Part shown: piece after piece, positions 1-5,579 of the stretch
Layout: each line of letters starts with the position of its first letter
Numbering within the stretch: position 1 is the stretch's first letter
Assembly (NCBI GenBank): GCA_017503885.1
Contig: JAFVSF010000148.1
Span: forward strand, 1-5,843
DNA: 5,843 bases
Direction of reading: 5' to 3'
Source: Clostridia bacterium
Lineage (GTDB): Bacteria > Bacillota > Clostridia > Christensenellales > Borkfalkiaceae
Program-made: the position numbers and the translations under genes
Notes under the pieces: generated by a model
Database searches by the model: none
The model's input: only the letters and a program-made list of their open reading frames with translations
What the model was told of the DNA's origin: nothing

Positions 1-1146
1 GATATAATAATCGCCACCGTAGTGTCCGCCAATAGAATTATCTTCTTTAGTAAGGTCTACTTTAGCCGTAAAATCAATTTCTTCTTCACAAACTCCGATA
101 TTTTCCTTATCAAAAACTTTAAGTGAAAGTTTATTTTGCTCAACGTAACCGACAATTTCACCATATTCGCATATAACGTGAATATGTCTACCTGCTTTAC
201 TCGTGCCACCTATCATATTAAGTGTTGCTATAGAGCCGTTTTTAAAGTTTACTGACACACATTGACGGTCAACTATGTTCATATCGGTTTTAAATACGCA
301 CTCGCCGTAAGAACTCGTCTTTAAAAACTCTACCTTTTCTTCATAAGTAATCTCTTGCCAAGGTTTTTCTATTTTACCCCAAGTATACATTGGGCAGAAA
401 TTCTTTTCAATTTCAAACTTTTTGGCATTAAACATACAGTTTTCTACCGTACATTCGTGGCAACGCTTAGCCGCACCTTCCGGAGCATTTTCTTCAGTAA
501 AGAAAGCCTTGCTACCAAATGAAGAAACTGAAACGGGCTCGGTAATATTATTAAGCCAACAAATAAGGTCTGTGTCGTGACAACATTTTGCAAGCAAAAG
601 ACCACTGCCACAAGCTTTTTCGTTGTTCCACTTTCCCCTTACGTATGCGTTTACGAAGTGACCGTACCAAACGTGCTCGTTAAGTTGCATACTTACAATT
701 TTACCAATTTTTCCACTGTCGATTATATTTTTGATAGTTGAATAGAAAGGAGTATATCTTAAAACGTGACAAACGACAACTTTAAGACCTTTTTCCTCAG
801 CCTTGTTTTTGATATCTAAAAGTTCTTTTGGATTTGCAGTTACAGGTTTTTCTAAAAGAATATTATAGCCGTGGTCTAAAAGTGCCATAGCAGTTATATA
901 ATGCAACTCGTCCATAGTTGAGTTAATTACGAAATCGCATTTCACTTCTTTAGCAAAAAACTCTTCTAAACTTGTAAAAAGCATATCTTCTTGAATGGAA
1001 AACTTAACCCTTGCAGATTCTCTTCTTGCAGGGTTAGGGTCGATAACGCCAATTACTTCCAACTCGTCTTTTTTTGCCCTTGCATAATCGCTATAACGTT
1101 CGCCTCTGTCTCCATAACCAAGGACTACACATCTTAACTTTTTCAT
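1..1146 (-). CDS. Gfo/Idh/MocA-family NAD(P)-dependent oxidoreductase (C-terminus cut by window edge)
   Basis: This open frame of 382 codons starts at the ATG at 1146-1144 and reaches base 1 without a stop, so the C-terminus lies outside. The start follows AAGGAG with 7 nt spacing, and that site overlaps the stop codon of the gene upstream. The N-terminal Rossmann domain shows the dinucleotide loop GYGDRGERY (residues 10-18) and VIGVIDPNP (31-39). The family's EKP motif (99-101) supplies the usual catalytic lysine. The second half has the KCCHDTDLICWL segment (187-198), with the family's active-site His and Asp, then a Cys-rich stretch (C229, C232, C237, C251). The tail GHYGGDYYI matches the GHGGGD signature near the end of many members, so perhaps 40-60 residues are missing. 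Such cytoplasmic enzymes oxidise or reduce sugars, inositols or amino sugars; the substrate here is unknown. It is the second gene of an operon with an ASRT-like gene. Confidence 0.93.
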   Translation of the reverse strand, partial: MKKLRCVVLGYGDRGERYSDYARAKKDELEVIGVIDPNPARRESARVKFSIQEDMLFTSLEEFFAKEVKCDFVINSTMDELHYITAMALLDHGYNILLEKPVTANPKELLDIKNKAEEKGLKVVVCHVLRYTPFYSTIKNIIDSGKIGKIVSMQLNEHVWYGHFVNAYVRGKWNNEKACGSGLLLAKCCHDTDLICWLNNITEPVSVSSFGSKAFFTEENAPEGAAKRCHECTVENCMFNAKKFEIEKNFCPMYTWGKIEKPWQEITYEEKVEFLKTSSYGECVFKTDMNIVDRQCVSVNFKNGSIATLNMIGGTSKAGRHIHVICEYGEIVGYVEQNKLSLKVFDKENIGVCEEEIDFTAKVDLTKEDNSIGGHYGGDYYI

Positions 1147-1157
1147 TTTTATTCTCC

Positions 1158-1517
1158 TTAAAACGCAAGCGTAGTATAATACGCAAGATTTGTCTGTCTA
1201 TTATCAAGTCTGCCGTATTGAACGACAATTTTTTGAGTGCTTTCTAACTTCATTGCATACTGCGTTTCTAACGGAACTTCGTATCCGCACATATCGTTTA
1301 CGTTGTTCATTCTAAAACACTTAACCTTTTTAGGTTCTACAGTCCACTCGATATTTTCATAGCACTCTTTGTCTGCAAAGAAAAGTGTAACCTTAATTTT
1401 AGCAACCTTTGTTGAATCGTTTACAACAATAACGCTCTCGTGACCTTTTAAAACGCCCTCACCCTCAGGTGGAAGCTCGCAATCTGGAATTATCCAGTTC
1501 TTTTTTCCAACTATCAT
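1158..1517 (-). CDS. ASRT-superfamily small-molecule-binding protein (sensory rhodopsin transducer family)
   Basis: This is a small soluble protein of 119 residues. From memory it aligns along nearly its whole length with the Anabaena sensory rhodopsin transducer. Shared features are GKKNW near the N-terminus, the GHES segment (25-28), FFADKE (46-51), the VEPKKVKCFRMNNVND strand-turn (60-75) and the near-diagnostic RLDNRQ (103-108). ASRT is a small beta-sandwich protein of about 125 residues. A published analysis by de Souza, Iyer and Aravind inferred that most family members bind sugars or related metabolites in bacteria without rhodopsin. No rhodopsin gene is visible here. It is the first gene of an operon, 11 nt upstream of a Gfo/Idh/MocA dehydrogenase, which fits a role as a sensor or partner in sugar metabolism (inference). 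I chose the ATG at 1517 because AAAGGGT lies 7 nt before it; the in-frame ATG at 1523 is only 1 nt from that site. No signal peptide or membrane segment is seen. Confidence 0.86.
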   Translation of the reverse strand: MIVGKKNWIIPDCELPPEGEGVLKGHESVIVVNDSTKVAKIKVTLFFADKECYENIEWTVEPKKVKCFRMNNVNDMCGYEVPLETQYAMKLESTQKIVVQYGRLDNRQTNLAYYTTLAF

Positions 1518-1523
1518 AATCAT

Positions 1524-1530
1524 ACCCTTT
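1524..1530 (-). promoter_or_regulatory. Ribosome binding site that decides the start of the ASRT-like gene
   Basis: On the minus strand this reads AAAGGGT. It touches the first ATG (1523) but sits 7 nt before the second in-frame ATG (1517), which favours initiation at 1517. Confidence 0.6.
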
Positions 1531-1542
1531 AAAATGTTAGTC

Positions 1543-1562
1543 AGAAAACCTGGAGGTTTTCT
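1543..1562 (-). promoter_or_regulatory. 20-bp palindrome at the transcription start, candidate operator
   Basis: The sequence is a perfect inverted repeat with 9-bp arms (AGAAAACCT and its complement) around a 2-bp centre. It begins at the predicted +1 of the ASRT-oxidoreductase promoter and covers roughly +1 to +20. A repressor bound here would block initiation. As RNA it could also fold into a 5'-end hairpin of about 8 bp. It does not resemble a cre site. No second copy was found in the window, so the cognate regulator is unknown. Confidence 0.5.
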
Positions 1563-1568
1563 ATAACA

Positions 1569-1597
1569 ATTATAAAACTATTAAAAAGTTTTTGCAA
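1569..1597 (-). promoter_or_regulatory. Sigma-A promoter of the ASRT-oxidoreductase operon
   Basis: On the minus strand there is a -35 box TTGCAA (1592-1597), a 17-bp spacer and a perfect -10 box TATAAT (1569-1574). This predicts a start near 1562 and a leader of about 45 nt. Two A-tracts (1601-1607 and 1611-1616), about 10 bp apart, lie directly upstream of the -35 box where an UP element would be. A second possible promoter lies further upstream. Confidence 0.75.
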
Positions 1598-1618
1598 TCC
1601 TTTTTTTGTCTTTTTTGT

Positions 1619-1648
1619 ATTATAAATTGACATCTTAAATAAAATCAA
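1619..1648 (-). promoter_or_regulatory. Possible second upstream promoter for the ASRT-oxidoreductase operon
   Basis: The minus strand reads TTGATT (1643-1648), an 18-bp spacer, then TATAAT (1619-1624). The -35 box matches consensus at four of six positions. The region is very AT-rich, so this could be chance. If real, it would give tandem promoters about 50 bp apart. Confidence 0.35.
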
Positions 1649-1677
1649 ACTTCCAACGTTTTAAAAGTTGTTAAAAT

Positions 1678-1701
1678 GGGCGTTTGGCTAGCCAAACGCC
1701 C
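1678..1701 (-). terminator. Hairpin terminator after the M24 gene
   Basis: This is a perfect 24-bp palindrome: 10-bp arms GGGCGTTTGG and complement around a CTAG loop. It sits 22 bp past the TAA of the M24-family gene. On the minus strand it is followed by ATTTTAAC, a short and interrupted U-tract, so termination may be incomplete and some read-through into the ASRT operon is possible. The stem is strikingly GC-rich against its surroundings. Confidence 0.7.
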
Positions 1702-1723
1702 GTCTATAAGTCGATTATCTAAA

Positions 1724-2896
1724 TTATACGTCAAGTTCAATAATGCCTTTCTTTAAGTAGTCGGTATAAGATTGGCAACCATCTTTTTTAATTGCAACGC
1801 CCTTTTCCCAACGGCAACCAAAGGTAGGTCCAGAGATAAAGGTGTCAATTTGGAAGGTCATATTCTCTTGTAATGGATAATGAGTAGAAGTTTCCATCCA
1901 AGGTGCTTCAACTTCAATCATACCCGTGCCATGACATGGTCCGTAAACGTAATTCTTCTCGTATCCCGCATCTTTATACATTTGTAAAAATCTCTTTGCT
2001 ACGTCGTCTGCATATACGCCAGCTTTGAGTTGAGTCTCAGTCCATTCGTGCATCTTACGGCAGAAATCAACGATTTCTCTTCTTTCACCTTCAAGCTTAC
2101 CCATAACTACAGGAAGACCGATTGATGGAGAATATCCGTCTATTTTAGCAGATAAGTTAAGTTGAACGATATCTCCCTTTTTAATCTCTCTATATCTAGA
2201 ACGAGAAATTGCGTGACGTGTGCTTTCTTCGCTGAAAACGTACATAGGAAGACCTTCATACTCTGCACCGTTTTCATAAATTACTCTTTGTGCAACGCCT
2301 ACCATTTGAAGTTCGGTAACACCAGGTTTTAAGCATCTTATAACCTCGTCAGTTGCAAGTTCAATAATCCTAAATCCCTCTTTAATACAAGCAAGTTCGT
2401 TTTCGGACTTAATTTGACGAAGCTCTACCATAATATCGTTACATCTAACGATTTCAGCTTTAGGAAAACTATCTTTTAAACCCTCATATATAGGAAGAGT
2501 GCACTCTACGTAGCTACCAAGACCTATTTTAATATTTTCGCCTGTAACACCGATTGCCTTAAACACTTCGTTAAAAGTGCTAGGAATAAGTTCTGGATAA
2601 GATGGATCTGCAGACTCACGGAACTCTTTAAGAACGAAAACCTTTTCAATCTTACCAAAATCTTTTCCAAATACTGCAGATTCTGGACCAACTAAAAGTG
2701 CTGCGTCGCCATTTGCTGAAATTGCTACGCCTGCCCTTTCGAAAAGTGGCCAAAAGCCTGAAAAATAACGAGCATTTGCATAATCGCTTTCCGTTGACGC
2801 AACTACCATTACGTCAAGCCCTCTTTCTGCTATAAGTTTAGCAGCCTTTTTAATTCTCTCTTGATACTCCCAATCAGGGATACAAACTCTTTGCAT
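1724..2896 (-). CDS. M24-family creatinase/aminopeptidase P-fold protein with degenerate metal site
   Basis: This 390-residue protein has the two-domain layout of Xaa-Pro peptidases and creatinase: a creatinase-type N-terminal domain (about 15-150) and a pita-bread catalytic domain (about 165-375). The length fits the family. The five metal-ligand positions, normally D-D-H-E-E, read N247, S258, H322, D351 and E364. The spacings (11 between the first two, 29 between the third and fourth) match E. coli PepP, so the assignment is fairly firm. H228, at the conserved active-site His before the GD turn, is kept. With both Asp ligands lost, a dinuclear metal centre is unlikely. Known diverged members such as creatinase work without metal, cleaving C-N bonds in small nitrogen compounds. 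Calling it a peptidase would therefore be unsafe; creatinase-like hydrolase or regulatory pseudoenzyme both remain possible. The start follows AAGGAG with 5 nt spacing. It is divergent from an AraC-type regulator. Confidence 0.92.
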   Translation of the reverse strand: MQRVCIPDWEYQERIKKAAKLIAERGLDVMVVASTESDYANARYFSGFWPLFERAGVAISANGDAALLVGPESAVFGKDFGKIEKVFVLKEFRESADPSYPELIPSTFNEVFKAIGVTGENIKIGLGSYVECTLPIYEGLKDSFPKAEIVRCNDIMVELRQIKSENELACIKEGFRIIELATDEVIRCLKPGVTELQMVGVAQRVIYENGAEYEGLPMYVFSEESTRHAISRSRYREIKKGDIVQLNLSAKIDGYSPSIGLPVVMGKLEGERREIVDFCRKMHEWTETQLKAGVYADDVAKRFLQMYKDAGYEKNYVYGPCHGTGMIEVEAPWMETSTHYPLQENMTFQIDTFISGPTFGCRWEKGVAIKKDGCQSYTDYLKKGIIELDV

Positions 2897-2916
2897 AAAA
2901 TCTCCTTAATGGTTTT

Positions 2917-2933
2917 TGTTTTATTATAAAACA
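2917..2933 (-). repeat. 17-bp inverted repeat over the M24 gene's -10 box
   Basis: TGTTTTAT and its exact complement flank a single central base. The repeat spans the -10 hexamer and ends at the predicted transcription start (about 2916). It could be a repressor site, but AT-rich promoters often contain such symmetry by chance. Confidence 0.35.
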
Positions 2934-2951
2934 GCTATTTATTTTTGTCAC
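2923..2951 (-). promoter_or_regulatory. Sigma-A promoter of the M24-family gene
   Basis: On the minus strand there is a -35 box GTGACA (2946-2951, five of six consensus bases), a 17-bp spacer and a perfect TATAAT (2923-2928). The predicted start is near 2916, giving a leader of about 20 nt that includes the AAGGAG site at 2902-2907. Confidence 0.75.
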
Positions 2952-2984
2952 TACATAATCGTAAGATAAAATTGCACAATCGTA
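2952..2984 (-). promoter_or_regulatory. Paired direct repeats, likely AraC-type activator site
   Basis: On the minus strand TACGATTGTGCA (2973-2984) and TACGATTATGTA (2952-2963) match at 10 of 12 positions and are exactly 21 bp apart, two helical turns. The proximal copy directly abuts the -35 box of the M24 gene. AraC-family proteins typically bind two direct half-sites spaced about 21 bp, with the proximal one at or overlapping the -35 box of the activated promoter. The divergent araC-type gene next door is the obvious candidate to bind it. Confidence 0.6.
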
Positions 2985-3011
2985 TTTTTTATTAAGAAAA
3001 TTAATAAATCC

Positions 3012-3040
3012 TTGACAAAATTCTTTTGCTAATTTACAAT
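3012..3040 (+). promoter_or_regulatory. Near-consensus promoter of the araC-type gene, predicting a leaderless mRNA
   Basis: A perfect TTGACA (3012-3017), 17-bp spacer and TACAAT (3035-3040) give a near-ideal sigma-A promoter. The usual distance from the -10 box puts +1 at about 3047, the A of the araC start codon. No Shine-Dalgarno sequence precedes that ATG. Confidence 0.75.
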
Positions 3041-3046
3041 TAAGAT

Positions 3047-3907
3047 ATGAAATTTAATCTTAAGACCTTAAATAGCGTTTTGCAAGTTACTAAAATTGCA
3101 AACGTTCACTTTTTAGAGTTTGAAACTAGCATGCAAACTGTTGCAGATAAACATCCTTTTTGCGAACTTTTATTTTCATACTCTGGCACTGTCAACGTAA
3201 ACGCTGAAAACTTTAACGGAAAACTTAAAAAAGGCGAACTAATTATTCACAAAGCAAACGAAACGCACTCCCTTTCTACCCACAAAAACAAAAAAACTAC
3301 TATCGTAATATTAGGTTTTGAATGTGACAACCCTCACCTTGACTACTTTTCCAAGAATAAAATTAGTTTAAATGATAGTGAAATTAAGCAAATTGCAAGA
3401 ATTGTTAAAGAGGGAAGAAACGTCTTTGCCCCACCTTACGACAAGCCCGTGTATGACATGAAAAAAAAGGACAATCAAATTTTTGGTAGCGAACAACTTC
3501 TACGCTCGCTACTTGAAAATTTTTTAATTGAATTAACCAGAAAATACTTATTCTCAAAAAATGAGGAAGACGGCTATTGGGGTTTTAAATTTGAAGAGAT
3601 TATAGACTACGTAAATTTGCATTATAACGAAAAAATTACGTTAGATGAAATAGCCTTTTTGTTTAACACAAACCGTTCGGCATTTTGCAATCAGTTCAAA
3701 ATGCACACAGGCTACACCTTTATAAATTACATAGCCAATAGAAAAATTGAAAAAACAAAAGAACTGTTTTTAACTAGCAATCTTTCTATTTCGCAAATCG
3801 CCCAAGCCCTTAATTTTGACGACGTAGCATATTTTTGCAGATTCTTCAAAAAGCAAACAGGGCTTACCCCAAAAGAGTATAAAAAACAACTTTTCAAAAA
3901 TAAATAG
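3047..3907 (+). CDS. AraC/XylS-family transcriptional regulator
   Basis: This 286-residue cytoplasmic protein has an N-terminal cupin-like sensor half (about 20-100, including HPFCELLFSYSG and GELIIHKANETHSL) and a C-terminal AraC-type DNA-binding domain. The latter has two helix-turn-helix units: the first around ITLDEIAFLFNTNRSAFCNQF (197-217), the second around ISQIAQALNFDDVAYFCRFF (248-267). It ends in the family signature GLTPKEYKK (272-280). The architecture suits sensing a small ligand through the cupin and activating nearby genes. The direct repeats in the divergent region point to the M24 gene as target, and they lie 27 bp upstream of its own -35 box, so autoregulation is also possible. 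The ATG at 3047 has no ribosome binding site and coincides with the predicted +1. The next in-frame ATG (residue 29) also lacks one and would cut into the sensor domain. The gene converges on the permease gene. Confidence 0.93.
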   Translation: MKFNLKTLNSVLQVTKIANVHFLEFETSMQTVADKHPFCELLFSYSGTVNVNAENFNGKLKKGELIIHKANETHSLSTHKNKKTTIVILGFECDNPHLDYFSKNKISLNDSEIKQIARIVKEGRNVFAPPYDKPVYDMKKKDNQIFGSEQLLRSLLENFLIELTRKYLFSKNEEDGYWGFKFEEIIDYVNLHYNEKITLDEIAFLFNTNRSAFCNQFKMHTGYTFINYIANRKIEKTKELFLTSNLSISQIAQALNFDDVAYFCRFFKKQTGLTPKEYKKQLFKNK

Positions 3908-3943
3908 TGGCGTATAAGTTGATTAACTTAATTTTTGCATTAA

Positions 3944-3972
3944 AAAAGCACGACCTTTTCGGTCGTGCTTTT
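3944..3972. terminator. Bidirectional rho-independent terminator between araC-type gene and permease
   Basis: The 8-bp core stem GCACGACC/GGTCGTGC is extended by 4 A-T pairs around a 5-nt TTTTC loop. It lies 36 bp after the regulator stop and 11 bp after the permease stop. The minus strand has a six-T run (complement of 3942-3947) and the plus strand four Ts, so it should serve both convergent genes, more strongly the permease. Confidence 0.88.
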
Positions 3973-3983
3973 ACTTGTATATT

Positions 3984-5387
3984 TTAGTTTTCTTCACCAA
4001 GTAAATCTTTCCCTCCTCCATTATAGAAGAAAAGACAAGGTGTCATCATTACGACAAATAAAAGCATAAATACACCAAACGCTTTAACACTTTCCCACGA
4101 ACCTGTAAAGATAAGTTGATATAAGCCACTACCACAAATAACGAAGAAAAGTGAACCAACTATTGCAAGTGCAGGCATAACAAACCTTGTAAAAGGTTTA
4201 CAGTCTTTAAAGTTACGCATCATATAAACGTACATCGTTATATACACAGCGTAGATTATTGCACAAACGATTTCATCCATACTACCGAGATATTTGAAAA
4301 TCCAAATTCCGTGCATTGCAAGATACCAAACGCCAAGCATAATTTCCATACAAACAAGCCCGTAAACGCAAGATAAAAGTGATACGCTTTGATTTTTGCC
4401 AAGTTTTGAGAATTTTTTAGGAGCAATGCCCAATCCTCTACAAGACATTGTGTACATACCTCTACAACAAGCAATCGAGATGCCGTTTACAGTACCAAGA
4501 CAAGAAATCATAATAAATATGGTAAATATTACGCCACCGACTTTACCCATAATCGTCTCAAACACTGCTATTGGAGCGTTTGCATCTTGAACGATTGTGC
4601 CAGCATTGCCTAAAAATGCCGAAAGTGAAACGTAATAAATAATGTAGAAAGCAAGAATTGCAATAGTTCCCAAAACAAGTGCTCTAGGCAAGTCTTTTTT
4701 AGAATCTTTAAGTTCAGCGTTTATAGCCGTTGCACAAACCCAACCTTCGTATGCAAAAGCAGTCTTTTTTACTGCTTCGCCAAAGTTTACGTCAAACCCA
4801 CTAGCATTTGTAGAAAACGCATTTACAATACCAACGCCATCGCCAACTATCATAGATGCAAAAAGACCGGCAACTGCAATTACTCCAATAGGAATAAGCT
4901 TTATAGCTGTTGCAGAAATTTGAAATCTTGAAGAGAGAATTGGCGAAACGTAGTTTAAAACTACGAATAAAATCAAAACGACAAAAGCAAACACGAAGTT
5001 TTGCCAATCGGTAAGTCCTATATTAGCACCAAAAAGTTGAAAAAAGTAACTTCCTGCAAAAAGTGCAACGATAGATGCAACTATAGGATAGTAGAAAGTC
5101 GTTATAAGCCAAGCAAGACCATATCCAACTTTTCTGTTTGTAGCAACTTCTACGTAGTCAATAACGCCGTTATATTTAGTAACTCTCGTTGCAAAAACTG
5201 CAAAACAAAAGCCCGAACACACCATTATTATTCCACCGACAAACCAAGCCAAAAGTGCAATTTTTAAATCTCCTCCAGCAAGAGAAAGCACTCCTCCTGC
5301 CTTTAAGAAAACGCCCGAACCGATTACAATACCGATTACCATTGCTATGCCAGTCCAAAGACCGTACTGCTTTTTTACTTTTTCCAT
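3984..5387 (-). CDS. APC-superfamily amino-acid permease
   Basis: This is a 467-residue inner-membrane transporter with about 12 hydrophobic segments: roughly 11-34, 42-66, 88-118, 129-147, 157-180, 206-222, 236-260, 282-315, 336-358, 369-391, 401-426 and 434-456. The first contains the unwound-helix motif GIVIGSGVF (19-27), where APC proteins bind the substrate's amino and carboxyl groups. FAYEGW (211-216) followed by AELKDSKKDLPRAL (224-237) is the classic segment 6 and cytoplasmic-loop signature of LAT-type members. The family moves amino acids by proton symport or exchange; the specificity cannot be read here. Length is normal. The start at 5387 follows a G-rich site (AGGGGG) with 4-nt spacing. 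It has its own promoter and converges on the araC-type gene, so co-regulation with the M24 gene is not evident from binding sites. Confidence 0.92.
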   Translation of the reverse strand: MEKVKKQYGLWTGIAMVIGIVIGSGVFLKAGGVLSLAGGDLKIALLAWFVGGIIMVCSGFCFAVFATRVTKYNGVIDYVEVATNRKVGYGLAWLITTFYYPIVASIVALFAGSYFFQLFGANIGLTDWQNFVFAFVVLILFVVLNYVSPILSSRFQISATAIKLIPIGVIAVAGLFASMIVGDGVGIVNAFSTNASGFDVNFGEAVKKTAFAYEGWVCATAINAELKDSKKDLPRALVLGTIAILAFYIIYYVSLSAFLGNAGTIVQDANAPIAVFETIMGKVGGVIFTIFIMISCLGTVNGISIACCRGMYTMSCRGLGIAPKKFSKLGKNQSVSLLSCVYGLVCMEIMLGVWYLAMHGIWIFKYLGSMDEIVCAIIYAVYITMYVYMMRNFKDCKPFTRFVMPALAIVGSLFFVICGSGLYQLIFTGSWESVKAFGVFMLLFVVMMTPCLFFYNGGGKDLLGEEN

Positions 5388-5418
5388 AATACCCCCTAAA
5401 AAGAATAAATATGAAACA

Positions 5419-5448
5419 ATTATAACACACTTAAAAACTGCTTTTCAA
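5419..5448 (-). promoter_or_regulatory. Promoter of the permease gene with extended -10 box
   Basis: The minus strand reads TTGAAA (5443-5448, five of six consensus), an 18-bp spacer and TATAAT (5419-5424) preceded by TGT, which makes an extended -10 element. The predicted start is near 5412, giving a leader of about 25 nt. No AraC-type direct repeats like those at 2952-2984 are seen upstream. Confidence 0.7.
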
Positions 5449-5566
5449 TAATAGTAATAAATTTCTTATAAAATATATAAATTTTTAAAATTTTTATGCA
5501 AACAAGTGCGTATAGATTGATAAATAGCATAATTTACATTTCTTTTGAATAAGCTTTAACAAATGA

Positions 5567-5573
5567 AAAGGGG
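5567..5573 (+). promoter_or_regulatory. Ribosome binding site in front of a non-ATG start
   Basis: AAAGGGG lies 6 nt before an ATT codon at 5580 that opens the DUF6512 reading frame. No ATG, GTG or TTG in that frame lies within range. No confident promoter is recognised in the AT-rich 120 bases upstream. Confidence 0.55.
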
Positions 5574-5579
5574 TATATA

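Noticed and set aside
1544..1561. The +1 palindrome as a CcpA cre site
   Set aside because: It lacks the TGNNARCG-type core and the central CG expected for cre or typical LacI-family operators.
1627..1632. TTGACA on the plus strand as a possible promoter
   Set aside because: No -10-like hexamer occurs 16-18 bp downstream, and no plus-strand gene follows; the region serves the minus strand.
4591..4600. ACGATTGTGC, a 10-base match to the distal AraC-type repeat, on the plus strand within the permease gene
   Set aside because: It is single, lies inside coding sequence, has no 21-bp-spaced partner and is not next to a promoter; chance match.
5001..5267. Open frames overlapping the permease gene (also 4256-4474, 4396-4590, 4801-5007, 5176-5430, 5189-5389)
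   Set aside because: They are other-frame shadows of the permease: no family resemblance, no ribosome binding sites, and compositions typical of out-of-frame translation.
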